Shown: positions 44,301 through 58,260, counted from the first letter of the stretch. The stretch: DNA of 64,000 nt from Neodiprion pinetum (GCF_021155775.2 NC_060235.2:26576607-26640606), one strand, 5' to 3'. The notes: generated by a model not told the origin, from the sequence alone. Numbers and translations: made by a program.

Positions 44301-45214
44301 TTGCTGCTGCAGGCGCGGGTTGAAAATTCCTTAATCACGATTCACCCGGTATAGCCGAGGTCAACGGCCTCCCCCAACGTAAAAGAAGGATCCAACTTGG
44401 CGTGACCAATGCCGCTGGCTCAAGTTACGTAATCGTCAACGACCTAAGGATCCGATAGGTCCTTACGCCGAAGTCCTACTCGCACGGACCTTCCGCATAT
44501 CCACACTCTATAACCTAAAATTCTCGTTACGTTAACATACCCTTGTACATTTCGTCTTATACGAATTCGGTTATACGTTGCGTTATTAAACTCCGGGCAT
44601 CGTGCGCACATGGACAGAGACGTCGCACGCAACATCGATTCACACGTATCGAGTATTCAAATAAGTAGGCACACGGCTACCGCGACCTGATGTTGTACCT
44701 ACTCGAGGGCGAGCTGCCCGATCGGCGTGTAAGAACTAACGAGGAGAGTACCTATCAGGCCTCTGGATAATGAATTCTGCTCAGACTTCTTAAGAACGGT
44801 TCGTTTCCTTGGTCGGAAATATGTCGAGGAGGCTGGTCCACCCAAAATCAGATAGTTGTGCGGTTAGAATTTATTCAATTGGCGTAGTCGCAAGTTACAT
44901 AAAGATCTATTTTATAAGGGTGATGGGCAAAAAGTACAATAGCTGTGGAATGGGTGGGTTGCGATATTGGATTTTTCACAACTGCAAAAGTCTCATTTGA
45001 AGAATTCAACGGTGTAGATGGTTGAAGTGCAATTATAGAAAAGTCCAAATGTGGAAAGGTTAAAGTGTTAAAAACCAAACTTTGGAATCGTTGAAACGAA
45101 TGTAGAAATGTAGAAAAACATTTTCATCATTTGGAAATTTTCTCCATTGAACTTCAGCTTCTTTCAACATTCGATATCGTAACCTATCTATTATATGGCT
45201 ATTATACTTTGTGA
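41396..45214. other. Non-coding region
   Basis: AT-rich with CpG-richer patches at 42890-43230 and 44230-44760. It includes a CCTAA run near 42962-42986 (see separate entry). I see no exon or RNA gene. Confidence 0.5.
42962..42986. repeat. Short CCTAA (TTAGG-type) run
   Basis: Four to five CCTAA/CCTAG units. The insect telomere repeat is TTAGG, and short interstitial runs like this are frequent in insect genomes. Similar TTAGG runs occur at 46675-46685 and 46919-46933. Confidence 0.7.
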
Positions 45215-45745
45215 CTCCAATCCTTTGGAAGTATAAAAGTAGAAAATACTGGAATTATAAACGACAGCCGAGATATCGACGCTTTATGTTGAATCACTTC
45301 AAAATGTTCAAAAATCTAAAGGTTTTCTTCAACTTTACTGTACAGTAGCTCACAATCAGTTTATTCAGAATAATATTTTCCACAAATTCGCTTGAACGAT
45401 TTTTCCATCATGATGCCATAGTTAAATATTTAATTTTACAGCAATGCACCCATGCCGATTATACTCAACAAATGGCAATATTAAATCTATCGCTGAAAAA
45501 AAAAACATCTGTTTGGATGAATTTGTAGAAAGTAGTCGTCTGAACATCAGACGAATCCATAAATAGATGTTCCACCAATTTCTAAGCTATATTTAATCTT
45601 TTCTTTGAAATTCCCTTATTCTCTATTTCTATATATTCGATGAGACCTCCGTAGTTTACGAATACAATCATTACATAAATACTCAATCTAGGACTATCTC
45701 GCGATGAAATTAATGAAAAGCATCGATTTTTGGCCAACCAACTTC
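45215..45745 (+). repeat. Dispersed repeat, copy 2
   Basis: It matches copy 1 (30295-30830) over most of its length and copy 3 (61820-62060) over its first part: (T/C)TGGAATTA(T/C)AAAC, then TC-CTTCAAAATTGTTAAAAA/TGTTCAAAAA, and AGATTAAATATTTAA. It ends at GATTTTTGGCCAACCAAC (45725). Confidence 0.55.
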
Positions 45746-46576
45746 TTTAACGGCAACCAGCAGCAGCAGCAGCAGTTGGAGTCGAGGGCGACGACGATGG
45801 AGATGTGGCGTGAGATATTATACGGGGGGTGGAGGAAGGTGGAAGCGGCTACTGACCTCTGGCCGTGCGTATCGGAAGCCGAAATATTAGGGTCTCGAAA
45901 CATTTTCCTCCTTTTTTTTTTCTACTTCTTCTTCTCGCCCGTTAACGAAGATCGATTCGCCCGTCGACCCCTCATTTTTCCATATTACTCCGCAACTTAT
46001 ACCGACCAACACGATCGTGTTTTACACGCCTCCTGACGCGTCGAATATTCCGCCGATATAAAGCCAGTCGGAAATTGTGCAGTCGTGTATTGCGTGGGTG
46101 GTGGGGAAACCGATTTTACTTTCTCAAACTGCGTTGACTGATTACCGATACACATGTATGCTGCAGTGCAATGAGCTAGGTTGAAAATTGAAAGTATCAG
46201 CAAGCGCGTCTGAATTCATAGGATGACGGATCCTTTGACTTGAACGTTTCTTTTTATTACACATATAAACTTTAAGAAGACGTGAAAATACGTTCGTGTT
46301 TGAAAATGTATTCTTCTCTACAAGCACCACAGCCCCGGATCGAATTATTTGCCCTGGTTTCGCATTTCCTCTCGAGTTCCAGTAACTGCATCAATTATTC
46401 AGCAGTAAAATTCTACCTCAAAGATTTCAACTGCAGGGTCGTTTATATTTGGCGAACAGTGATCAAAGTTTACTCGAAGCGAAGACGAACTTTTTTGTTT
46501 TTATTGCTCGCTTCGCCGCGGAAGTGTGAAAATTATATTCACAGATGCAAAATTAAATCGAATTGTGCACGTGATT
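45746..46576. other. Non-coding region with (CAG)n
   Basis: A short CAG run (about 45758-45776) gives a poly-Gln stretch in a 110-codon frame (45704-46036) that begins inside the dispersed repeat, so it is not convincing as a gene. Nothing else recognised. Confidence 0.5.
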
Positions 46577-47085
46577 TAGTTACTGTCTAATCAACTGTTC
46601 GTTCCTTCAAGCCGTGAATACATTTCCGTAAATACGGTAATATTTTCATCTACTTACGGATTCTGGATAGGTCAGGTTAGGTTAATAAATCTGCCGGTGA
46701 AGGAAAAGTATTACTGGAAATATATGCACGTTGAGTTATCATCACTATTGTTTCCTGCATTACACCTCTATCCGTACTTGTTTGAAGACAGATAACAACC
46801 ATACACGACGCAGTATACAGTTACTGTTCAAATAAGTATTCGTTGCTTCAATACGTGAACAAATTTCGGTAAATATGGAAGTATTATCATCTTCTGTAGG
46901 ATTAGGGGTAGGTATAAGGTTAGGTTAGGTTGGTAAGACTGCACCGTAGAGAATATTCATTGCGATGGCTAAGGAATTTCTACGGATAAATCCTTTCACT
47001 GCAGAGCCATCCTCGGTGTTACTTCCTTATTATACGTGTACCTATACGTAGAGCTATTCGAAAACGTATAACAACTATGTATGTT
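46577..47085 (+). repeat. Diverged tandem duplication, ~240-bp unit
   Basis: Unit 1 starts near 46577 and unit 2 near 46819. Both show, in order: AGTTACTGT, TTCGTT(C/G)CTTCAA, CGTGAA-A-ATTTC(C/G)GTAAATA, ATC(T/A)TCT, a GGTTAGGTT run, and GATAACAAC/GTATAACAAC near the end. There are many substitutions, so the duplication is old. Confidence 0.7.
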
Positions 47086-50000
47086 CAAGTCGGGACGTAA
47101 AACACGAGGATCGGTAGCTCCGTACTTTCCTTAATGACGATTTTCCGTCATAAACTATTGTATAATGAATATAATAAAATTATTGTGAGTCCTGATTTAT
47201 CGTTCAGAGGTGAAATACGCCTTGTACGTCTCGACTTAACGAAGAGACCACCGGTCGTTATCGGCTCTCTAAACACTTCCAGAAACAGGAAATGTTGCCT
47301 TACGATTTATCACCTCTATTCAAATGAGCCTCACCTAGTTTCACCTCACCAATTCGAAAAAGTATGCGTGTAATAGATTATTAGCTATACACCTATATCC
47401 GTTGCCGCTGCGTCGATGCGTCCTGCTGAACTCCGTGCCGGGGATTCGAATTTTAGGAATTTGGGTCAAGGTCTACGAGGTCCAGGGTCCCCGCCTTCGA
47501 GTTGGTGAAGGTCTAACCGCTCCGATCATCTCCTAGTCTCTCGTCTCTCTACGCTTCTCGCTGCGCCTTCTCTGAAACCTCAACCTTCATTTTCTACGGT
47601 TATTACCCTCGAAGGTTTCTTCGTCTCTGCGTTATACCATAACTTTTCAACGTGTCGTCGGGGAAAGAGAAAAACATGGAAGAAAATAAAAATCCGAACG
47701 ACGTAATCAAGCGAACATAATTATTGCGACCGTACATCTGCTGATTTACGAAACATCGCGAAAGTCGCTCAGAATTAATTTTTGTGGTTCACTAAGAGGG
47801 TCGCAATTTATAAACTGTCACAGAGTTGCTGAGAAGTTCTCTACACGAATTTCACCAAAATTGGTCGAATAATCTTTACCAGGGAGTTGAAAACACATGA
47901 AATTCGAAATGCCCCAAATGCCTAAAAACATGAAAAGCTGCTCTCATAAATAGGGCAGATTTTTATCAATTAAACAATTTTTTCTCACACGATAAGGCCG
48001 TGTTGGTTATTTGTCGATAAGGCCTGTTAATTATTCCACACCGAAGTTGCAATTTTAAAAGTATGATTCGTAGATCCATGCAATGGGTATAAGCCGGCGT
48101 AATTAATTACAATTACCTGGTTACTTATCGCATATTACGTGAATCGATTCATCTAATTATTATATACAGACACCATAAAATTGATCGACAAACGTACCGT
48201 GTGCACTGTCAGATTTGGATGATTCACTCACATCTAATCTACCTGTGCAAACGGACTATCCCTACGCTTAAGTACTTACACCTTTGTTTGCTAGAGGTCC
48301 TTGTCGCACTAACGACATGGTTTGAAATTCTTTGAAAAATACTTCAGACAACCGCGACGGCGAATGATTTTTTTCAGGATTCAAGTGTACAACGTACATT
48401 CCAAGTAAGTGTTACCGAGTACCCGAAACAATCGTATTTAACTTTCAAACTGTTTCCCTTATCTCTTCGTTAATATAAATTAACGTAATGTGTAATACGA
48501 TGAAAGCATAACAGATTGCAAAAAGTTTTCTATGCCCTAAAATCTGTGACTTTTACTTGAAGTAATTGGCTGACTGCCTGTGTTTTTCCAATTTTTTTTT
48601 TTTTTTTTACAAATAATACAGAGATAGCTCCATCGATTTTGTTCAAAATTCAATCAGCTCTGACAAGTTAAATGACGCCAGACCAATGGACACAAACTTA
48701 TGTAAATTGGTCCAAAAGTTGAGCGTCTCAATTTTTTAAACACCATTCCAGACTTCGTAAACCCAACTTCAAATTTCGAGGGAGTTAAATAAAAAAAAAT
48801 AAAAAACAAATAAAATGTAAATTCCTTGCGGAACAAAAACGATAATTGTCATACTTTAATTTATACATGCCTGCTTTTCACTTGAAACGATGATGTCATT
48901 GAAAATTTAACAGCTTGCAGGGGAGGATCTTTGTTCATGCAAATTGCTGCTCGCATCTATTATTTCTCTATCGTTGTCATTATAAAGGCGGTGCATTACG
49001 TATGAGCGGATAGATACTCGGTGTATAATAGTTACCCTCGCGTAGAGGAATACAATGTACGGTTACAGCTGCCAAGTTACGTCTAGGCCCATTCTATACA
49101 CATGACTATCGTGTATGTATATATACGAGATATATATATATATATATATATATATAGATATATCTACACATGCGTAAACTTCTATTCGTTGAGATGGACT
49201 AGAATACGTGAGACGGCAAGCTAACGCGAGACTTACCGATTGTTCTCTGCAGTTGCGACCTGGGTCAAAGTGAGTATGAGCTCTTTTAAATGACACGTAT
49301 CTACACACACTGGAGTACAGCAACGTTGCTTGCTTTTTTCATCTCATACGATTCAGAACTAGGTTCGTGAATACGCCCTCACGGAAAACTTCGTTTGTGC
49401 CGGTGTCATGACTCGATGGATTCGATTGGTGCCTATTCGACTGGAAAATCATGTGTCGAAACATGCATCCGTCGTAACGATACGTCAAATTTTTTACTTC
49501 ACTTTGATTTATAAAGTACAATACACAATATCGATTATATGATCCTCGTGCAAGCCTCAATTTCGTTATTACCGTTATTGTCGTTATTCGACTAGGATCC
49601 ATTTTCCATAATGAGAAACGTTTCGTGACTACGTTTAAAAAAACCCTGCAACTTGAAATTGGGGTATAATAATAACCCGTCATCAATTACCTATATTTTA
49701 GTACACCAACTGTAATATTCAAATCAACTTACCGTAATAATAATGATCGCTATAATCGGCGCTGTTCAATTAAAACTGTATTTTGTGATGCAATTTTTTA
49801 TAACCTCCGGTCTATTGGTATTTATAATATTTCTCTTGATAGGAAACGATATTCTCTAGATAGCTGTAACTTCATACTCCAAGTCATGCTGTAGAACGTA
49901 AGTCCGTTAGTTCGGGAATACGAGTCAATCAATGAAATGACGACATAATTTGACTTGACCGTAGAGCGTGAAATTTTTGTTGATTTATTAATATTTCTTT

Positions 50001-50733
50001 GACATAATTTGATCTCTCGTATAGCATGTTTAAGACGTGATAGGCATGTTGTATTCGAGTAATTACATACACCTGGATTGAATATTTCTCTATCTGTATC
50101 TATATATACTATAGGTGCATAAAATAGGCACGTATAAATATTTACCCATGGAATCGTTAAAATACCGTTCGAAATTGACCGGTTTCTTGAAAAGTGAACG
50201 TAGCTGACAATGAGTATAATAAACCGTCATTGCACTCTGAGAAGTGGGGTGGATACAGATTTCGACATGTCGCGATTACCGAGTATATCAAACAAGCTTA
50301 AACATGCAGATCATCAAAAAAATTACAGCAATTTTTGATACGCGTGGACATACTTTGAAATGGGTGACGTCACAGAGTATCTTCTTTCAATTTGCTCAAA
50401 TGACAAAACAAAGCGAACGCGCAGATTATTTTTCCTTCAAGTGCTGAAATATGATGTAAAAAAAGACTTTGCGATACTTTCTTGTATCTGATAGCTCATA
50501 AAAAACACTTATAAGCAACGTCGCAGGACATGACATCGCGAATCGCTCGGTTCTGCTGCATCACATCGAGTTATTCGCTGACTGAGGAGTACCTAAGCGA
50601 CATTACAACTAACGAGAATTACAAGATAAGCGAGTCAGCACGTAAATCGGCATTCGGTGCGGTTTATGCGGTGACAGTGTCATCGGTTTTATAGACACAC
50701 GTATGCTCGCTTATATCGACGGCTACGTCGTAT
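47086..50733. other. Non-coding region
   Basis: A GC-richer patch at 47400-47600; a (TA)n tract at 49126-49157; the rest AT-rich. No exon recognised. Confidence 0.5.
49126..49157. repeat. (TA)n microsatellite
   Basis: About 16 TA repeats with one GATATATC neighbour. Confidence 0.9.
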
Positions 50734-50757
50734 CTCGGAATTTGGTTTAAGAACAAG

Positions 50758-51250
50758 TTCTGAGATACCAAGTTTTTGAATCAGAGTCTGTTAAGATACC
50801 TACTACGTCTGTTAATCAAATTCTCATACGATATGCGACGTTTCTCAACCAGATTCTGCAAAAATACGACGCATATTTATATTCAACTTTGAAATACGCC
50901 GATTTTTAATCTAATTCTGGAATACGATATTTATAAATCGAAACTCTGAAATATGACGGTTTTTAATCAGATTCCAGGATACGACGTTTTCTAATCGTCT
51001 TCGTCAGAGATACTAAGTTTCCGAATCGAATCCTGAAATTCCAAGTTTTCAAAAAGAATTCTGAAATGCAACGTTTTTGAATCAGAATCTTCAGAGATGC
51101 AAAAGTCTTTCGTACAAATTCTAAGATACGACGTTGTCGAACCAATTATTGAATTACGACGCTGCTAAGCCAAATTCTGAGATGCAACGTCGTTGAACCA
51201 AATTCTGAAACACGGCGTCTTCCAACAAAATTTCAAGACACGCTGTTGTT
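50758..51250 (+). repeat. 28-bp minisatellite, about 17 diverged copies
   Basis: The unit has the order TTCTGAGATACGACG then TTTTTGAATCAAA, varying from 27 to 34 bp. Clear units begin near 50758, 50826, 50859, 50912, 50943, 50970, 51060, 51118, 51174 and 51203. An inverted unit (TACGTCGTATCTCGGAATTT) sits just before the array at 50724. It yields repetitive open frames on the minus strand that are artefacts. Confidence 0.85.
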
Positions 51251-54046
51251 CCGCTCTGTCGTCGGTACAGCCTCTCCGAAAGAGGATCAGCGGCTCTCGC
51301 GAATCGCGTAAAGTAAGCATCGCGACGGCGCGTCTCGCCCGGAGGTCGGTAATGAGTCACGGATAGCTACCCATCGGCTAGCTAGCTCATAGTTGCCGTA
51401 GGTACGCGCACGCTCCCAGTCATTGAACTTGCCAACTTCGCGTTACACGCGCGCACACAAACGCACGCGCACAGTTTCGCTTCTCAGCTGATTCCGACTC
51501 CCCTCGGTCTGCTCTCTCGCTTGCTCGCGTTACATGGTACCGCTCATTGAAGTCACGCTCAAGTTAAAGGTCAGTTTATGAGATCACGGAGGCAAGGAGA
51601 ACGCCGCGTGCGCTCGCCGCTCGTTATCACTGTCATGCATATACGCGGATTTCGCATCGCGATTAACCGGAACGAACTCTTTGTGCACGTTTCCTTCCTT
51701 TTTTTTGGTTTTTTTTTTTTTTTGTTTCTTTTATCTTGAACACAGATTTTGTTCACGTAACTATTCTAACGCGTTTGCAAACTTTTTTGAAAATCTGTTT
51801 TTAGCGATACGAAGTAGAGGTAGAACTGTAAGGTTAATCGATGAAAGTAGAGTTAATTCATTGTTCGAAAAAGCAATTAACCGAAAGGGTCTGTTAACCG
51901 TTTCATCGAACGAACGATGAATTGGAAGCGCTCGTTGAGCCATTCATCGGAATAACGATCGATCGGAAATACCGATTAATCGATCAACTGGAAAGACGAC
52001 TCGTCAAACTTTCGATGCATCGATTAATCGAGCATTCCTTGGCAAACCTGTATTTTCCACTTCTATTCTCCAGAAAAATTGCGAACAATTGTGACGGACA
52101 AATTTTGAAAATGGAACGCATGAATAATACAAACTACCTACTTGATTTTCCGTCAATTTTCGATGTCTCAGAATTTTTTTGAATGATTGTAAACAATTGG
52201 CTCCCGTCAAGCTCACTTCCATAAAACTCCCATATCATTCCATCTTTTGGAACGAAAAACACGAAACTGTTTGAAATTCATCCGGAGATGATATTTTCTG
52301 AAAAATCGTATGAAATTTGAGATTTTGCTTGAGTAATATTTTGCCACCAGTACAAAGATCGATGTTAACCTCCACGCGTCAAATTTCACATTTAGTAATT
52401 CCTATCAAGTGAGCCGTTTTCTTTCGCGCTGCTTGCGGTTTTGGGAATTGCTTTCAAGTAGTTTTTTGCTTAATCGAGAATTGGTTTTCCATCAGATTTT
52501 TTTTTTGGCTATCTGATTATTCCGCCTCGCCACGTGACCTGGCGCAGGTGTTACACTCAACGCAATTCTACGCGCACGTACGAATCCGCGTAAACGTAAC
52601 GCGTTTAGAGCGACGTGCGTCTCCGAGCCGCGTGACATTCGTTTTATTTCTAACTCGCGTACGTCTAACCGTCGCATAAATTTAGCTTAATAGATACGCG
52701 TGTCTAGATTAAAATTACCTAGGTTAGGTATACGTCCTATCTACGTACCATATTTTACGTACCTATGTATCGGGGTCCTGATGCCAGGCCCCACGAAATT
52801 GCCACCTACCTATTCATTCCGTCACGCGCGCATCAAGAATTTCGTACGCTTTAAGACTCACGATTATATTACGTCGTCTACTTTGCATAGAAGTTTCGGG
52901 ACGATTTTTTATTTTTCATTCTATTCGTTTTTTTTTTTTTATTTCGTCGCTTACCAGAATAAATATTTTCGCTTATCTTCAGTCACGTCACTACCATCCT
53001 TAGGAGTTATAACGGGTCAAACTTTAAGCTTTATTTTTTCCACTCAATCAATGGATAATTCAAATCGATATGTACCTACGGTTTATTTAAATAGTTTACG
53101 CTGACTGTAGATGCTGAAACATGTCGAACGTTAAATGTAGAAAATCTATGTACGATTACTCAGTAAATGGTGATTTCGCTAAATTTCAAAATAAAACATT
53201 GTGATTCCTATTTTTTTTTCTCGAGTATTTACCAAAATATTTACAATCGGTAGCAGAAACCCGATTTTACAATGATAAATTAAACACTCACTGACTACGC
53301 TGAAACCTGTCGAGTTACAGTTGCTGCAATATGAGAATCTTTTTATTTTGTATTTTGAGGTGGACGTGCACAAAGTATAGAATAACGACGTGGTTTAGAA
53401 TGTCTTTCAACGTTTTAAAGATTTTTAGTACATCTTGTGAGATGTATGTATAGTAAGATTAACTTCAGTTATGACTAACCTAAATTAATTTACAACTAAT
53501 TTATTATCATCACCTGGTACATTGATCTGCGGTATAATTAAACAATTTCAGTACGATGAACAACCGGATGTTAGAATAAATTCGTCCTCTGCACTTATCA
53601 ACTCGTTCGGTTTCAGTTAATCAGTATTACTGAGGAAGGTAGGGGAAAACGATTTATCAATATTTTCTCCTTGCCCATCGGGAATCAGGCGCTCGTCCAA
53701 GCCAAAGAAGTACTTCAAATTCGTTATAAGTTATCAACCATTCAGCACTGCTTGGTGTGTCAAATTTGGCACGTTGATTAAACAGCTATTTTTTAATCAT
53801 ATATTCATCGATTTCAATGGAAAGCTTCTCAAAAAATTTGATGGGCTATTCAGGCACTGCGGAGAAAGTTTCGTAACTAGAAATATATTAAAAAATTCAT
53901 TCATTCAGGTGTAAAACTCAAAAAACCGAACTCTTTAAAACTGCCCGTTTGGAGTTGAGAAGTTTTTTTTTCTTGAACTGACGTGGGTGTCAGATTGAAT
54001 GGAAATTGAAACAGGAAAATTTTTTCTTTTACTAAAAGTGTAGTTC

Positions 54047-54077
<31 letters not shown>

Positions 54078-57000
54078 GTAAATTCAATCTGTCGTTTTAG
54101 GAATATTTCGCCGGTCGGTTGGTTGCTCTGAGATATTCGACGGGCGGTGTAAGGTCGATGACCGCAGGTGTTGCCTTGGTTGCCCTTCTCACTCACCTAC
54201 CTGAGCGAGCGCTGTCTTTGTGCGCTTTGAATATACCAAATATATACCAACACCAAGATCGCCGGCCTGTCTTTTATCTTTGTCCGCTGAAAGAGTAGCA
54301 AAGGTATTTTTACCCACCGCACGTCATAAAACCTCCTCGCCAAGTGTATAGCGCCAAATTAGACCGCGACGGCGATCTTGCACGCATCTATATAATACAC
54401 TATCGGATTCTTCATTTTATATCGGCTACATTGGCTCGTTAAGCATTATCGTTTTCCAATTATTCCATTTACCGAAAACGAGATGAGGGGTTGAATAATC
54501 GTCCTTATCGATTCCCCCGAAGGCCCAAGAAACGCCCTGGTCTGTTATATTTTGATCTTGGCAGAATTACATTCTAATGACATGCGCGTTGCTTCGATAA
54601 TTTTAATCAACTCCCAGATCGTTCGAACAATTCAGAATCACGGACATCACTGTCCGAATAATTGTTTGGTTAAAATCATCAGTTAATTGTGTTCGAGTTA
54701 ATCCTAAGTTGTATTTCGAATCTTGAGAGAGTGAAGAACATGTGTTTCTTTTATTTTGGACATTCGTTCCAAACTTGATGAATTGTTTCAACTGCGAATG
54801 ATCGTGCCGTGCAAGTGTGTAAAGCCGATGATCAGTGATGTGAAATGCATTTGAAAAAGTCCGAGACTTGGTCGATGTCAACGAAGATACCGGAAAGTTT
54901 CAATGATTTAAGAAACGTTTCCCTTCGTTGTCGGAGTTCGCTAATACGGCTCGATTCCAGAAGATCGGAGAAAAGAAATCTGGGATTCGTACCTACTCGT
55001 CACGGTTTCCGCGCAATGAGGCAGGCAACGGACCCGTAATGAATCCATCGCTCTGACCGCGCCGATGATCTTCGATCATTGTAATCCGAGGATCGAAAGC
55101 ACGACGTTGTTTTAGTTGGAATAGTTTTGTGTAGCACTCGCGGGAAGTCGCCTCGGCGGTACAACGACCCCGGTAACCAAGATCGGTGCCGGGACCACCT
55201 GGTCAAACCACCTTCATAGTCCTACGATCCTACGTGTATGAATATACGTACCCGATCCTGCACGAGTCCCTTCGCAGTCCCACATATGATGCCGATGGTC
55301 CGTACTTCCATACTTATACCCAGAATTCCGAATACCGATGGGCCGTCGCAGGGTCTTCGTAATTCTGTTCCTGCCACTCGAACCACCCACAAAGAGCAAT
55401 AAAAAAGTGAACAGGGCAAGACCGAGTCTTTGTCTGTCTCGGAGCGGAAGCGAACGATGATTTCTTGACGATGCATCGCGTAGAGCTTAAAAAAAAAATT
55501 CAACACTTAAAATCTGTTCTTCCATAACGTTATGTACCTACACCGCGGAAAAGGTTTCATCTTACGGTTCTACACATTTTATAGTTTGGTTTAGTGTTTC
55601 ATAGAATTATCGCGAGAGGTCTCACAACGAGGTTTATCGGAACAAAAAATTTACTGCCGGGCACCGAGTAAGGTTGGAAAAAATTTTCTCATCATCCAAG
55701 TGCCAAACGTGCGATGTTTACCAACGCGATTGAGCTCCTAAACTCGGTAGGCATGTAAGACACCGAGAATGTTCGGAACAGTTGCCAGTAATTTTTCGTG
55801 AACAGGTTGGCAATTGCGTTGGAAGGATCTCTAATGCTAATTAATCTATGAGTAATTTTCTAACCGCTCACGAACTATCATATTTTATGACATTTACTTA
55901 AAAGATCTTCTCGTTATGCTTCAACGATGTACGATCACATTCCGCTCGTTACCGCAAGTGAGCAGGCTGAATATTTCTTTTTTCGGATCCTTGTTTAAAA
56001 ATCGGTCGTTTTTTCGAAGATTGAACGGGTAATCTTGCCGAAGCACTTTTCCCGCTCAAGTTTAACAACTTCCTTATGGGATATTCGTCAGTTTATATAC
56101 ATTTCATATTTGGTGGGGACCGTCGCTTCGCTGCTTGACTGGTTGACTGGTTCGCTGGTTCAACGGGAGTTCCCAGGAAGGGTCGTGATGGTCCACGTGC
56201 TTACAGCACAGAGATCATTGACCCATCTCCATCCGCAGTCCGAATCGGAGAGGAGGCGGTGTTTTTCTTTTACCGCGTCGTCCGCGAATCTTTTTTGCTT
56301 CTACATACACGTTTCGTACCCTGCGTGCGGCGTACATCCTGAAAAATTTCATTTATCGTACTTGCTAGAAAATTCGGATAAAACGGGTACGTCGTTACGC
56401 TGCACAAAACCGTAATCGTAAGGAATAGTAAAACGTACTAGATTTTCTGGTTACGGCTGCAAAATCAACTTTCTTTCTTCACTGATATAAATGTGAATCA
56501 TTTTTGGCTCTTTGACCCGACAACGAGACACCGAGCACATCGAACAAAGTAACCAAAACTAGGAATTTCTCTCGGTGTGCCTATGCATCATGCCCGAGGT
56601 ATTTTTCAGTCACCGGACAATCCGCCTCGCCGCGTCTCGTAATGGCAGTGTGGAATACTCACGGATAAAGGTACGCATACCGGCACCATTGCTGCACGTA
56701 CGCACGTGGCGAGGCATGTATTTGATATACCAGATTAACGGGTGTACGATCAGACGTAGATTGCAGCATGCAGTTCTCCGGTTCGAAGTTAGTTCCTGTA
56801 ACATAAAACCTGTCCGCGCCTATTTACCGTTCAAAATCAGAGTGTATATACACAGTACGTACTCGAACGTACATTGTGCGTGTATATACGTCTATAGCGT
56901 GTAAAGATAAGCCACGGTGCAAGGTATGTACGCCCCGGGTAGTTATATTTAAAATGGGATTGTCACGTCTACGCCCATCTATTTTTCCAGCCGGCGCGAG

Positions 57001-57849
57001 TCTCGTCGCGCACGAATTCACGCCCGCGAGTCTTATGCTGGATATTTAAAGAAGCTCCATCGTGTGTTTGCGTTTACACGTTTATGCGTCAAATTCGCTT
57101 TTACTGGATATAATCGATCTGCTGGAACCGATCTCCCGGCAAGATAAAATAAAATACACCTTTAACCACTTCGCTGATTCTAAAGCGTAGAAAAACACTC
57201 ACGGACGAAAGCGTAAAACGAATAAAACAAATACGCCTGCATGGAATGAGCAATGTTACCTTAACAGAGCTGCTGTTAATGGTTTGAGATCGTTGTTTTA
57301 TGCATTCTTAACGGGAACTGTTCGTCGAACCAATAATAATTAATTTACGCTGTTCGTAGAGTGACATATTTTTTTATTTACGCAGCAGGAAACAGTTTTT
57401 TTCCTTTAATACTTGAAACTGCACAAATTTTTTTATGGTATCATCACGGTTATAGTGCTATGCGATTTTCCAAAAAAAAAAAAAAGCTGTACGTTTTTAG
57501 AAAAAACCGGCGTACAAGTAAGTCGAAAATCTGTCAAGTGTTTCTTTTTTCTGCGAATAAAAATATCAGACTGATTTGGTCTCTCTCTTGCCGAAAAGAT
57601 ACAATCTTTTGTCGCATTTGTCGTTTACACCTCGATTATAGTAAGTTCAGTCTGATTTAGAGTAAAATATTAAAAATACCTCTTTTTTCCTTCGTGCACT
57701 TTCAAACGATTGATATGAGTCCGTTTCCCAAATATGTTACTATACAATCAACTCGTGCTTTCCGTTTACGTCTTGTTGACACTGTTTATTAAAAAACAAA
57801 ATTTGCGTTACATCAGAACTCCGTGAGAGTTGTAGGCCAAAGGTTCATT
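51251..57849. other. Non-coding region with GC-rich patches
   Basis: CpG-richer patches at 51240-51620, 52500-52680, 54100-54400, 54940-55400 and 56560-57060 are interspersed with AT-rich sequence and a (CT)n tract. No homologous exon or RNA gene found. Open frames of 90-134 codons (for example 52700-53104, 56035-56415) show no domain. Confidence 0.45.
54044..54078. repeat. (CT)n microsatellite
   Basis: About 13 CT repeats followed by GTCTCTC, 30-60 bp before a CpG-richer patch. On the other strand it reads as GAGA, a motif found at insect promoters. Confidence 0.9.
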
Positions 57850-58094
57850 CACACCTGATTTCAGAATTCAGCGGAAGGTGGGTCGCCCCGTAATATGGAT
57901 AGAGTGTAAGGAAATTCTGCACGTGAAGTCGAAGCAACTAGATCGCACGATTATTGTTGGTGGTGAAATTGTTAGAGAAGAAGGGACTCGGTGTCGTACC
58001 TCGATCTCTAAGCACGTTATACCTGCTTAGAAGAGAATAAGAGTTATCGCGTCCGTAGTCTGAGAGAAGGCTTGAAGATCGACGGTAACGGTTT

Positions 58095-58260
58095 TACGGT
58101 CCCACTAGCTGCAGGGATAACGGGCTTGTCCGATTAGAATTCAGCCACCCGCTGCTGGACCGCCGCTGGCGCTTTGATCTTGCGATAGCCGGTGAGGTAG
58201 AGCCAGGCTCACCTCCGTAAGTGAAGGGCGCATAGCCGGTGACTCGACAAATCATTACTT
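58095..58260 (-). other. GC-rich element with 55-codon open frame
   Basis: On the minus strand ATG at 58251 opens a 55-codon frame reading MICRVTGYAPFTYGGEPG, then a basic RSKRQRR stretch and SSSGWLNSNRTSPLS. The DNA is much richer in GC than its surroundings and holds a direct repeat ATAGCCGGTGA (58188, 58232) and a GGTGAG/CTCACC inverted pair. It could be a short gene, an exon, a structured RNA or a repeat. I do not recognise it. Confidence 0.3.

Noticed and set aside
45704..46036. 110-codon frame with a poly-Gln run
   Set aside because: It starts inside the dispersed repeat, its Gln run is a short CAG microsatellite, and it has no domain.
50758..51250. CRISPR-like array
   Set aside because: Units are contiguous and diverged with no unique spacers, and the genome is eukaryotic.
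58060..58130. Resemblance of GCAGGGATAACGGGCTTG to a large-subunit rRNA stretch
   Set aside because: The match is short and the sequence on either side does not follow rRNA order.
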